A stretch of 64,000 nt of DNA. Source: Pseudomonas sp. SST3 (GTDB lineage: Bacteria > Pseudomonadota > Gammaproteobacteria > Pseudomonadales > Pseudomonadaceae). Shown piece by piece: positions 45,463 to 55,830 of the stretch (position 1 is the stretch's first letter; each line of letters starts with the position of its first letter). Location of the stretch: contig NZ_QORI02000001.1 of NCBI RefSeq assembly GCF_003325755.1, forward strand, positions 62,001 to 126,000. Reading direction: 5' to 3'. Both the position numbers and the translations under genes were made by a program. The notes under the pieces were generated by a model. It had not been told where the DNA came from. It saw nothing but the letters and a program-made list of their open reading frames with translations, and did not search any database.

Positions 45463-47144
45463 ATGAGTGCGATTGCGTTGATGATTGTGGGGCTGGCGGC
45501 GATGTCGCTGGGGTATCTGTTCTACTCGAAGTTCATCGCCGAGAAAATCTACCGTCTCGATCCCAACTACCGCACCCCGGCCCACACCATGCGCGACGGC
45601 GTGGATTACGTGCCAACCAACAAGTTCGTACTCTGGGGTCACCACTTCACCTCCGTTGCCGGCGCAGCGCCCATTGTCGGCCCGGCCATTGCCGTTATCT
45701 GGGGCTGGGTGCCGGCCTTTCTCTGGGTAGTGCTGGGAACGATCTTCTTCGCCGGCATTCATGACTTCGGCGCGCTCTGGGCCAGCGCCCGCAACAAGGG
45801 GCAATCGGTAGGCATGCTCAGTGGCCGCTTGATCGGCTCGCGTGGACGCAGCCTGTTCCTGGTGGTGATCTTTCTCGTATTGCTGATGGTCAATGGTGCC
45901 TTTGCCGCGGTGATTTCCAACCTGCTGGTGTCGACGCCCACCTCGGTGATTCCGGTGTGGGGCGCGATCGTCGTCGCGCTGGTGATCGGCCAGCTGATCT
46001 ATCGCTACAACGTCAAACTGCTTTGGCCCTCATTGGGCGGTGTGATCGTGCTCTATTTGCTGATCCTGCTGGGCAGCGCTTATCCGATCACGCTGCCCGA
46101 CACAGTGCTCGGGCTGAGCGCCAAGTCGTTCTGGATCCTGCTGCTGTTCGCCTATGCCGCCATCGCCTCGCTGCTGCCGGTTTGGGTGCTGTTGCAGCCA
46201 CGCGACTACATCAATGGCCTGCAATTGTTCGTCGGCCTCGGCCTGCTGTATTTCTCGGTACTGTTTGGCGCCCCTGAACTGGTGGCGCGGCCTACAACGC
46301 AGAACTGCCGGCCGACAGTCCGAGCATCGTGCCGCTCCTGTTCGTCACCATTGCCTGCGGTGCCATCTCCGGCTTCCACGGGCTGGTTGCATCCGGCACT
46401 ACGTCCAAGCAGCTGGACAAGGAGACCGACGCCCGCTTCGTCGGCTATTTCGGCGCAGTCGGTGAAGGCATGCTCTCGCTGGCGGCGATCATCTGCTGCA
46501 CAGCCGGTTTCGCCACGCTGCTCGACTGGCAGCAGGTCTATACCGCCTTCGGTCAGGGCGGCGTGAATGCCTTCGTTCAGGGCGGCGGCACCCTGCTCGC
46601 CAATGGCCTGGGCCTGCCCGCCGACCTCGGCGCGACCATCCTCGCGGTGATGGCGATCCTCTTCGCCGGCACCACCATGGACACCGGCCTGCGCCTGCAG
46701 CGCTTCGTGATCCAGGAAGCCGGCGAACTGGCCGGTATGAAAGTGAACACGCTGGTCGGCACGCTGATCGCCGTCGGCGTGTGCATGGCGCTGGCATTCG
46801 GCGCTGGCTCCGAGGGCAGTGGCGGCATGGCCATCTGGCCGCTGTTCGGCACCACCAACCAACTCCTGGCGGGGCTGACGCTGTCGATCGTCACGGTGCT
46901 GCTGATCAAGCAGGGCCGGCCGGCCATCTACACGCTGGTGCCGCTGGTGTTCCTGCTCGCCATGTCGATATACGCACTGCTGGTGCAGATGGGCCAGTTC
47001 TATCGCGCCGAGAACTGGCTGCTGCTGGGTATGGATGTGGTGATCCTGATCGCCGCGCTGTGGGTCACGCTTGAAGCGATAGGCGCCATGCGCAAAGGCC
47101 GTGATCCGGCTGCCGAGATGACGACTGACGAGCCGCTGCCATGA
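45463..47144 (+). pseudogene. cstA: Carbon starvation protein CstA family, broken by a one-base shift
   Basis: This family imports peptides or pyruvate. The first 270 residues (MSAIALMIVGLAAMSLGYLF, GHHFTSVAGAAPIVGPAIAVIWGW, GTIFFAGIHDFGALWASARNKG) match it. From about 46290 the other frame continues AYNAELPADSPSIVPLLF, SGFHGLVASGTTSKQLDKE and later membrane helices to the stop. One added base at 46288-46289 restores 560 residues. The start is ATG 45463 behind GGAG. It overlaps the downstream small gene by 4 bp. Most likely an assembly error, though a true frameshift is possible. Confidence 0.88.
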
Positions 47145-47407
47145 GCGGGGAACGACTCTTCCTGCAAAAGCTTGCCGATGGACTGCAGGAGTTCTATGTC
47201 GCGCCCTACCGGCGCACATTCGCCCGTGCCCGGCGCGACGAGGACGACCTGTTCATGCTGCTGGTTTTTTCCGAGGCGCTGGGTGTGCCCAACCCCGCGG
47301 CCTGGTACACCCTGGAGCTGATGCCCGAACTCTACGAGCGCTTCCATGACTGGCATCGACGCATGGGCATGGAGCACTCGCCGCTGGATCACATCGGATG
47401 TTGCTAG
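47141..47407 (+). CDS. Small CC-terminal protein next to cstA (cory-CC-star type)
   Basis: This 88-residue protein ends in Ile-Gly-Cys-Cys-stop, the hallmark I associate with the cory-CC-star family. It has conserved-looking aromatic and acidic content (LQEFYVAPYRRTFARARRDEDDLFMLLVFSEALGVPNPAAWYTLEL) and no membrane segment. It overlaps cstA by 4 bp and the ArsA-family gene by 10 bp, so the three are coupled. The terminal di-Cys could bind metal or be modified. A C-terminal Cys pair next to a Get3/ArsA-like ATPase suggests the protein is its partner or client, but this is inference. Confidence 0.8.
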   Translation: MSGERLFLQKLADGLQEFYVAPYRRTFARARRDEDDLFMLLVFSEALGVPNPAAWYTLELMPELYERFHDWHRRMGMEHSPLDHIGCC

Positions 47408-48384
47408 AGCTGGCTGCGCAGCGCCGAGTGTTGTTCATCGGCGGCAAGGGCGGCGTCGGCAAGACCACCGTTGCCGCCGCTACCGCCCTGCAGCAAGCCG
47501 GGACCGGACGCCGCGTGCTGCTGGTTTCCACCGACCCGGCGCACAACCTGGGGCATCTCTGGAATCGCCCGATTGGCGCCAGCATCGTGCGCCTGGCCGC
47601 GGGTCTCGATGGCCTGGAGCTTGATCCCGAGCTCACCGTGCGCAGTCATCTGAACGAAGTGGGTGCCGCCCTGCGCCGATTGATGCCGCCGCATCTGGCC
47701 GGCGAAGTCGATAAGCACATGGCGCTGTCCCGCGATGCACCCGGCATGCACGAAGCGGCGCTGCTCGAGCGCATCGCCGATACCGTCACCCAGGGCCTTG
47801 ATCGCTACGATCTGCTGGTGTTCGACACCGCCCCGTCGGGCCATACCTCACGGCTGATGGCCCTGCCGGAAATGATGACCGCCTGGACCGAAGGCTTGCT
47901 GCAGCGTCAGGAACGCAGCAAGCGCTTCGGCGATGTGTTGCGCAATATTGGCAAGGACGACGCAGGCCTGGGTGAAAGCATCCTCGGCCGCGAAGCGAGT
48001 GACGGCGACGACCGCCAGCAACGTGTGCGCCAGCTGCTCTACCGGCGGCGAGAGCGCTTCAGCCAGCTGCGTGACGTGATTCAGGATCGCCAGCGCTGCG
48101 CGTTCATCATCGTGCTGGCCGCCGAGCGCCTGCCGATGCTGGAAACCATCGAGCTACAGGCCCAGCTGCAGCGCAGCGGCATCGACGTCGCCGGACTGGT
48201 GGTGAACAAGCGTTCGCCAAGCAATGCCGGCGCCTTTCTTGCCGAACGCCACGCTGGGGAGCAGCGCCATCTGGACAGCCTCCAGCAGGCATTGCCGAAC
48301 CTGCCGATTCAACAACTGCCGCTGCTCGCCGAGGATGTGGTCGGCGAGGCTGCACTGAGGGCATTTGGTGCACGGCTGCAATAG
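47398..48384 (+). CDS. ArsA/Get3-family ATPase
   Basis: This 328-residue P-loop ATPase of the ArsA family has the deviant Walker A motif GGKGGVGKTTVAAA at about 15-28, STDPAHNLGHLW (switch I type) and FDTAPSGHTSRLMALP (switch II/Walker B type). It is a single-ATPase-domain protein like Get3 rather than the tandem arsenite-pump ArsA, and no arsB or arsD lies nearby. The context with CstA and the CC-terminal small protein argues for a role in that membrane system rather than arsenic resistance. Confidence 0.88.
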   Translation: MLLELAAQRRVLFIGGKGGVGKTTVAAATALQQAGTGRRVLLVSTDPAHNLGHLWNRPIGASIVRLAAGLDGLELDPELTVRSHLNEVGAALRRLMPPHLAGEVDKHMALSRDAPGMHEAALLERIADTVTQGLDRYDLLVFDTAPSGHTSRLMALPEMMTAWTEGLLQRQERSKRFGDVLRNIGKDDAGLGESILGREASDGDDRQQRVRQLLYRRRERFSQLRDVIQDRQRCAFIIVLAAERLPMLETIELQAQLQRSGIDVAGLVVNKRSPSNAGAFLAERHAGEQRHLDSLQQALPNLPIQQLPLLAEDVVGEAALRAFGARLQ

Positions 48385-48403
48385 CGCACTGTACGGAAAA
48401 GGC

Positions 48404-49033
48404 TCAACCAGAAGACTCGGCACGCGCCAACTGACCGGCAATGATCCTTGTGCGACTCACGCACGTCATGACTGAACCAGCCGCAATGATGACAAGCGCG
48501 AGCAATAGCGAATTGGACGTGGCGAAGAAGATGGATTCTGGGATGTTCAGCGCCAGACCAGCCGTCATGGCCGCCATCCGGTGCTGCTTCGCCATGGGGC
48601 CGCTAAAGGTCTGCTTAAGCCCGAGAGCGCCGCCAAACACCCGCACGTAGGCCGTCAATGCAGCGGCAAGCGCAGCGAACCAGCCAAGCGACGGACTACC
48701 TGCTGCATATCCCAGCGCCACGATCAGCACGGTGTCTGCAATGCGATCCGGAAATTCGTTGTACAGACTGCCAAGTCTCGATTGCTTACCGCCCTCGACG
48801 GCCACCATGCCGTCGAGCAGGTTGCAAACCAGCCTCAATTGAATGAACAGGATGGCGGCAAATGAGACGATGACGCTGGCAGAAGCTACCAAAGCTGCTG
48901 CTGCAACGACCGCGAAACCGATACTTGCGATTGATATCTGATTAGGCGAGACATCATGGGCGATCAAAAGCGTGGCAAGTGTCGTTGCCCAGCGTTGGGA
49001 TCGTGACTTGATGGGCCTGCGGTTATCTTGCAT
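48404..49033 (-). CDS. CDP-alcohol phosphatidyltransferase family protein
   Basis: This 209-residue membrane protein has about five to six helices. The CDP-alcohol motif is present in altered form: DGMVAVEGGKQSRLG, then NEFPDRIAD, so the acidic metal ligands are kept while the usual DGxxAR spacing is changed. It also has the IAHDVSPNQISIAS start typical of the family. It should transfer a phosphoalcohol from a CDP-activated lipid or alcohol; the substrate is unknown. ATG 49033 is preferred because GGAAGGAA lies at suitable spacing. It converges with the ArsA-type gene. Confidence 0.85.
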   Translation of the reverse strand: MQDNRRPIKSRSQRWATTLATLLIAHDVSPNQISIASIGFAVVAAAALVASASVIVSFAAILFIQLRLVCNLLDGMVAVEGGKQSRLGSLYNEFPDRIADTVLIVALGYAAGSPSLGWFAALAAALTAYVRVFGGALGLKQTFSGPMAKQHRMAAMTAGLALNIPESIFFATSNSLLLALVIIAAGSVMTCVSRTRIIAGQLARAESSG

Positions 49034-49409
49034 ATGGCGTTCCTTCCCTGTGACGCAGCAATGGGTCGCTAGTAGGACCGAAGGATGCAAGCGCTTCAAG
49101 CGCAGCGGTCACAAACCGGAAGTTGGCTTTGCTCGAAGAGGTCGCCCAGCCGCCGCGGCGCCAGTCCCCGTATGAAGCAGATCCGACCGGCCACCCCTGG
49201 TCTGTACCTTCATGACATGCCGCCCCTTCCAAGTGCAACAAATCTCCGTATAGTGCGCCGTCGTCCCGGCGATGCCGACCCCGCGTGGTCTGGCACTGTC
49301 TGACGACCGAGGCATGACCCTTGCCTGACCCATTTCGCAGCCCACCATCCCGGCGCTGCGTTTGCCGAATGCCCTATCCGGGTGGCCGGCTTGATACTGG
49401 AGATACACG
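49034..49409. other. Intergenic region
   Basis: No gene or clear hairpin is supported between the divergent CDP-alcohol transferase and monooxygenase-domain genes. GGAG at 49399-49402 serves the gene at 49410. Promoters for both directions are expected here. Confidence 0.5.
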
Positions 49410-49985
49410 ATGTCTACCGAACCCGTCACGCTGATGGTGGCCCGCCGCGTGCGCGATGGCCGTTACCACGATCTCCTCGCCTGGCTGCACGAAGGCGAAC
49501 AGCTGGCCGCGGACTTTCCCGGCTACCTCGGCTCCGGCGTGCTGGCACCGCCGCCAGGCGACGATGAATTCCAGATCGTCTTCCGCTTCGCCGACGAGCA
49601 GACCCTCGACAGCTGGGAACATTCGGCCTCGCGCCGGGCCTGGCTGCAACGCGGCAGCGAACTGTTCGGGCAACCCCACGAGCACCGCGCCCGCGGCATC
49701 GGCACCTGGTTCGGTGGAAACGACAGTGCGCCCCCGCCGCGCTGGAAGCAGAGCGTAGCGATCTGGCTGGCGTTCTTTCCGGTATCGCTGCTGTTCAATC
49801 TGATGTTCGGCGGTGCACTTAGCGAGCTGAGCCTGGTGATGCGCATTCTGCTCACCACGCTGGCGCTCACGCCGCTGATGACCTATCTGTTCATTCCGCT
49901 TTCCACGCGCCTGCTGGCGCCCTGGTTACAGACCCCGCCTCGCCCGCACATACGTCACGGTAAACAGGCCGTCCCCGCCCGCTGA
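49410..49985 (+). CDS. Antibiotic-biosynthesis-monooxygenase domain fused to membrane segments
   Basis: This 191-residue protein has residues 1-95 forming an ABM-type alpha/beta barrel (VTLMVARRVRDGRYHDLLAWLHEGEQLAADFPGYLG, then FRFADEQTLDSWEHSASRRAWL). Residues about 112-165 contain two hydrophobic helices (SVAIWLAFFPVSLLFNLMFGG and ILLTTLALTPLMTYLFIPLS). This ABM-plus-two-helix form occurs in many bacteria without known function. Heme or small-lactone chemistry is possible for the soluble domain. It appears monocistronic. Confidence 0.82.
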   Translation: MSTEPVTLMVARRVRDGRYHDLLAWLHEGEQLAADFPGYLGSGVLAPPPGDDEFQIVFRFADEQTLDSWEHSASRRAWLQRGSELFGQPHEHRARGIGTWFGGNDSAPPPRWKQSVAIWLAFFPVSLLFNLMFGGALSELSLVMRILLTTLALTPLMTYLFIPLSTRLLAPWLQTPPRPHIRHGKQAVPAR

Positions 49986-50213
49986 TCGACTGGCAGCAAA
50001 CAACTCGTAAAAAAACATTGCTGCCATTCATCTGACGCCATTAAAGTGCCACTACCGCAGGCCGATAATCCGGTTGATCCCCGCAATGACGTTCGAAGCC
50101 GAGCCGACGCGACGGAACATCCGGAAGGCAGGCAGTACGCACATGCGTAATCGCTACGCCTAGCCGAACTCAGCGAGCCGACCAAGGCAGTGCCATAGCG
50201 GATGGAGCAACGG

Positions 50214-51299
50214 ATGAATGACAACAACCCGGAGTCGCCTGCGTGGCGCCTGTGCGGCGCCGTTCTGGTCGCCGCCAGTCTGCTGTTTCCCTCGGGCCTG
50301 GTGCGCGCAACGGAAACGCTGACACTGCTGAACTGGGAAGAGTATCTCAGCGAAGCGGTAATCGAGCGCTGGCAGGCCGAAACCGGCGTCGCCCTTCAGC
50401 AGATCTATTTCGATAGCGGCGACAAGCGCGACGAGATTCTTGCCAAGCCGGAGCACCGGATCGACTTGGTCGTGGCCGGGCGAATCAGCTCCGACCGGTT
50501 TGGCTCGCGCAGCCTGCTCGAGCTTATCAGCGATGCTGAACTGCCGAAGCTGCGCAACGTCTCGCAACGCTGGCGCGACAGTTGCGGTGCTTACAGCGTC
50601 CCTTACCTGTGGGGCACGCTGGGCATCGTCTATCGGGCCGACCGTATCGCCGAAGCCCCGCAATCCTGGGCTGCATTGCTGCAACCGACCAAGCGCGACG
50701 AACCGCATATCATCATGATGGAAGACCACGAAGACATCCTCGCCGCCCCGCTGATCTACCAGCAGCGTTCGATCAATACGTCCGATAACGACGAGCTCAG
50801 GGCCGCCTTCGAACTGCTTCAGGCGCAGTCCAGCGCCGTGCTGACTTACGAATACGCGATCACCTCGCTGAAAAGTCAGCGCCATCTCGACCAGGCCGAC
50901 ATGGCACTGGCCTATAGCGGCGACCAGCAGGTGCTCAACGAAGTCGAGGGTATCGAGGGCGAGCCGTGGCGCTATGTGGTGCCTAAGGAGGGCACGCTGC
51001 TCTGGGTCGACTGCCTGTCGATCCCGGCTAATACCCCAAACAAGGCACTGGCTTACCGTTTCCTGAACTTTATCAGCGACCCCGAGATCGCCGCACTGAA
51101 CGCGGCCGAGCTGGGCGTCGCAACACCCAACGCCGCCGCTCGAGCGTTGCTGCCTGACGCGATCCGACAGGATCCGAGCATCTATCCGCCAGACGAGGTG
51201 CTGGAGCGCAGTCAGGTCTTCGAGACGCGGCCAATGGAAGCCACGCAGACGCGGCGACGCATCATCAGCGCACTGATTAACGCCCATGACGCTCGGTAA
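50214..51299 (+). CDS. Periplasmic polyamine-type solute-binding protein (NspS/PotD-like)
   Basis: This 361-residue binding protein of the spermidine/putrescine group has a signal peptide (LCGAVLVAASLLFPSGLVRA). The mature start TLTLLNWEEYLSEAVIERW is typical of PotD/PotF, and CGAYSVPYLWGTLGIVYRAD and VDCLSIPANTPNKALAYRFLNF follow. No ABC permease or ATPase genes lie nearby. Instead the gene overlaps a GGDEF/EAL membrane protein by 14 bp, as nspS does with mbaA in Vibrio cholerae. It therefore probably serves as a sensor subunit. ATG 50214 is chosen because GGAG lies 6 bp upstream. Confidence 0.88.
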   Translation: MNDNNPESPAWRLCGAVLVAASLLFPSGLVRATETLTLLNWEEYLSEAVIERWQAETGVALQQIYFDSGDKRDEILAKPEHRIDLVVAGRISSDRFGSRSLLELISDAELPKLRNVSQRWRDSCGAYSVPYLWGTLGIVYRADRIAEAPQSWAALLQPTKRDEPHIIMMEDHEDILAAPLIYQQRSINTSDNDELRAAFELLQAQSSAVLTYEYAITSLKSQRHLDQADMALAYSGDQQVLNEVEGIEGEPWRYVVPKEGTLLWVDCLSIPANTPNKALAYRFLNFISDPEIAALNAAELGVATPNAAARALLPDAIRQDPSIYPPDEVLERSQVFETRPMEATQTRRRIISALINAHDAR

Positions 51300-53655
51300 A
51301 CGCGCGCTGCTGGTGATTTTCCCGGTCATCCTGATCATACAGCTGGTGGCCGCGTCCACCGCCTACCTGACCCAGCGGGCCGCGCTGCTGGGTCTCGAAC
51401 AGGCACGCCTGGCGCAACAGCTATCGGTATTGAAGTCTGCCTACATGGACTACGAGGCGTTCAGCCGCAGCGTGCTCTACTCGATCATCGACAGCGAGGC
51501 GCTGTTGCTGTTTCTGCGCGAGTCGAACACTGCCTACCGCAACGAAACGCTGGGCCTGCGCATTCAGCAAAGCATCCGCTCGCTGTCCACCAGCGGGCTG
51601 CCGTTCGTCTCCTTCGCGATCGTCCAGCCTGACGGCGAGGTGGCCTACTACTTCGAAAGCAGCCTGTCGCCATTCGCCACCATCAATGCCCGGCAGCAGC
51701 AAGCGGTCCGTGATGCCAGGCAGGCGGTCGACACGGGTGAGATCAGCTACCTGACCGATACCAACAATGGGCCGTTGCTGCTGGACACCGATTTCATCCT
51801 GCCAGCCTCAGGCAGCCAGCCGTTGCCAAGCCAGCGGGCCGAGGCCTTCGCCGTGCAACTGGCGGTACGGCCGGAACGCTTCGTCGCACTGAAGGAGCGC
51901 CTCGAACGGGAATATGGCGCGACGGTCGAAATCGCCCCGACATTGCCACCGGTTGCGACCGGCCTATCGGCCGATATCGAGCTGTCGAGCGCACTGCAGG
52001 CGCGACTGACACCGGCACCGGACTATATCGCCAGCCGCCTGCAGACCCTGAGTGTGGCCTTTATCACCGGCGGCTCGCTGGTTTGCCTGATTACCATCGG
52101 TCTGTTGTTGGTACTGATCCGCCGCTACGTCACCGACCCCATCAGCCAACTCGACAGCCAGCTCACCGATCTGTTGTTGCGCAAGCGTGACGCCCTGGAC
52201 CAGCCCGGCGATGGCGGCGAGATCGGTCGCCTGACCCTGAACATGAAGACGCTGCACGAGCGCAACACCGCCGCGCTGCAACATATTCAGGAGATTTCCT
52301 GGACCGACGGCCTGACCCATATCAGTAACCGGTCTCACTTCGGCATGCTGGCCAGCGCGATGTACGAACGGTGCGTGCGGGACGGCCGGCAACTGGCGCT
52401 GCTGTTTCTCGATCTGGATAACTTCAAGCAGATCAACGACCAGCATGGTCACGATGCCGGCGATGCGCTGCTGCGGATCTTCGCCAAACGCGTACAAGGC
52501 GTGCTGAAGCAGTATCGGCAGGCCCATCCTGATACCGAGACAGCCTTCGCACGGCTATACGGGGACGAATTCGCCATCTTGTTGATGGCTGATGCCGGCA
52601 CCGACAGCTTGCCGGCGCTCACCGACGCCGTGCTGCATCTATGCCAGGGTGGTTTCCGTGAGGAAGACCGCATGTACCCGGTCAGCGTCAGCATCGGCAC
52701 CGCCCGCTACCCTGCCGACGCCGAGTCCATCACCCAGTTGCTGACCCGTGCCGATACGGCGATGTATCAGGCCAAGGCCGAAGGCAAGAACGTCGCCGTG
52801 GCCTTCTCCGCGGAGCTGGAGCAACGTAACCAGCGCATCCGCCTGGTCGAGGAGCAGTTGCGTCTGCTCGATGGGGACGATCAGTTCCGCCTGGTTTACA
52901 TGCCGGAGGTGGACCGCGAGGGCCGCGTGGTCAGCTGCGAGGTGCTGCTGCGCTGGCATTCGCCGCTGCTGGGCACGGTATCGCCGGGAGAATTCATTCC
53001 CATCGCCGAACGCGCCGGGCTGTTCCCGAAAATCGACAGCTGGGTGATCAACCATGCGTTGGCGAACTACCCCGAGCTGGTCCGGTTGTTCGGCGAGCAC
53101 GTGATCCTGGCGATCAACGTGTCATCCGCGCAACTGACCGATGATCGTCTCTGCAATTACCTGATCGAGCGTGCTGCGCATCATGGCATCTGCACCAGCC
53201 GTATCGAGATCGAACTCACCGAGACCCACGCCGCCGAACTGAACAGCAACACCATGGAGGTTGTTCGCGCGATCCGCATGGCCGGCTTCCGCGTGGCCAT
53301 CGATGATTTCGGCGTCGGCTATACCTCGATCCAGCAGCTGCTTGAATATCCGGCCGATACCATCAAGCTGGACATGGCCATCATCGAACGCCTGACCCGC
53401 GCCGACATGCAGGAAAGCCTGACGGCGATCGTCGCGTTCTGCCAGGCGCAGGGCAAGCGGGTCAGCGCCGAGGGCGTGGATACCCTGGAAAAGCAGGCCG
53501 CGCTGTTGCAGGCAGGCTGCGACCTGTTCCAGGGTTATCTGATTTCACCGCCGCGCTCGGCGGCCGCGTTGGCCGAATGGATGGCGATCCGCAATCGCTC
53601 GACCGAGCTGCGCCTCGAACCGTTGCATGCACATGCCAGCCCCGCTCAGAGCTGA
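51286..53655 (+). CDS. Membrane GGDEF/EAL c-di-GMP enzyme (MbaA-like)
   Basis: This 789-residue protein has transmembrane helices at about 7-26 and 253-279 flanking a periplasmic domain of about 225 residues, then a HAMP-like stretch, a GGDEF domain and an EAL domain. The cyclase motif is YGDEF at 425-429, with no RxxD inhibitory site just upstream. The phosphodiesterase motif is EVL at 552-554, with later residues NVSS, EIELTET, IDDFGVGY, IKLD and EGVDT intact, so both activities are plausible. It is coupled to the polyamine-type binding protein upstream. MbaA of V. cholerae has similarly altered motifs, as I recall. Confidence 0.9.
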   Translation: MTLGKRALLVIFPVILIIQLVAASTAYLTQRAALLGLEQARLAQQLSVLKSAYMDYEAFSRSVLYSIIDSEALLLFLRESNTAYRNETLGLRIQQSIRSLSTSGLPFVSFAIVQPDGEVAYYFESSLSPFATINARQQQAVRDARQAVDTGEISYLTDTNNGPLLLDTDFILPASGSQPLPSQRAEAFAVQLAVRPERFVALKERLEREYGATVEIAPTLPPVATGLSADIELSSALQARLTPAPDYIASRLQTLSVAFITGGSLVCLITIGLLLVLIRRYVTDPISQLDSQLTDLLLRKRDALDQPGDGGEIGRLTLNMKTLHERNTAALQHIQEISWTDGLTHISNRSHFGMLASAMYERCVRDGRQLALLFLDLDNFKQINDQHGHDAGDALLRIFAKRVQGVLKQYRQAHPDTETAFARLYGDEFAILLMADAGTDSLPALTDAVLHLCQGGFREEDRMYPVSVSIGTARYPADAESITQLLTRADTAMYQAKAEGKNVAVAFSAELEQRNQRIRLVEEQLRLLDGDDQFRLVYMPEVDREGRVVSCEVLLRWHSPLLGTVSPGEFIPIAERAGLFPKIDSWVINHALANYPELVRLFGEHVILAINVSSAQLTDDRLCNYLIERAAHHGICTSRIEIELTETHAAELNSNTMEVVRAIRMAGFRVAIDDFGVGYTSIQQLLEYPADTIKLDMAIIERLTRADMQESLTAIVAFCQAQGKRVSAEGVDTLEKQAALLQAGCDLFQGYLISPPRSAAALAEWMAIRNRSTELRLEPLHAHASPAQS

Positions 53656-53665
53656 GCGCAGGCAT

Positions 53666-54340
53666 TCAGATCGGATCTTCGTCGGCGGCACCGGCAGGGT
53701 TGGCCCGAGTCGGCATGCGCAGCATCTCGGGTAGCACCTGGCGCTCGAACACCGCGTGTAGCCGGCGCAATTCGGTCAGCGGCTCGGGGTGATGATCAAC
53801 GCGAATGTCCCACAGCGGGTATTCCTCGCGGTCGACCACATAGATCGTTGCCGACGACTCGCCATGCCGGTCGCCACCGAGGCTATCGCCAGCGGCGAGC
53901 GCCTCCATCAGGCGTTCCACCAGCGGCAGGAAGCGCGTGCAGTTGAGCGCATCGACCACCGCTTCGAGCACGTCGCGGCCAGTCAGCCGGTTGCCTTGCA
54001 CGCAGAAGCCATCACCGCTGATGGAGCCGGACCAAGGCAGGCACTGGTCGCCGGTCCAGCAAGCCACCTGCCCCTGATTGTCGACCACCGCCAGTTGACG
54101 TTGCGACATGCAGGGATCGGTCGGCTTGAGGCGCTCGATCACCTCGCGGGCATCGACGCCCTCTCGCAGGAGATCAAGCCCGTCAATGCCGAGATAGGGA
54201 TTGATACGCGCCTGGGTTGCCAGCGCACCGACACCTGCGGCGGCATGGGTCAGCAGCTTGCCGACGGCGGGCATGGCCGTCGCGGCGGCAACGCCCAGCT
54301 GACCGGTTCGCGCGCATCTTGCAACGATCGAGAATGTCAT
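53666..54340 (-). CDS. DUF1028 family protein
   Basis: This 224-residue protein starts MTFSIVARCARTGQLGVAAATAMPAVG, the conserved N-terminus of DUF1028. The family resembles Ntn-hydrolase folds and often accompanies peptidases, but no activity is established. Further conserved segments are GVGALATQARINPYLG and GSISGDGFCVQGNRL. The start is ATG 54340, since an upstream in-frame codon adds only four residues. It converges with the GGDEF/EAL gene and lies downstream of the sigma-54 regulator. Confidence 0.85.
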   Translation of the reverse strand: MTFSIVARCARTGQLGVAAATAMPAVGKLLTHAAAGVGALATQARINPYLGIDGLDLLREGVDAREVIERLKPTDPCMSQRQLAVVDNQGQVACWTGDQCLPWSGSISGDGFCVQGNRLTGRDVLEAVVDALNCTRFLPLVERLMEALAAGDSLGGDRHGESSATIYVVDREEYPLWDIRVDHHPEPLTELRRLHAVFERQVLPEMLRMPTRANPAGAADEDPI

Positions 54341-54429
54341 GCCGCACCCCACTCAAGGCCTTTGAACCTTGGGCTATCGCCACACGCAGATCGTTCCGCT
54401 TGAGGCCTGCAATTGGAGGCGGCGGGGGC

Positions 54430-55816
<1,387 letters not shown>

Positions 55817-55830
<14 letters not shown>

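Noticed and set aside
47398..48384. Arsenic resistance (arsA) reading
   Set aside because: Single ATPase domain, no arsB, arsC, arsD or arsR nearby, and coupling to cstA instead.
50214..51299. ABC polyamine import system
   Set aside because: No permease or ATPase genes follow; the overlap is with a GGDEF/EAL gene.
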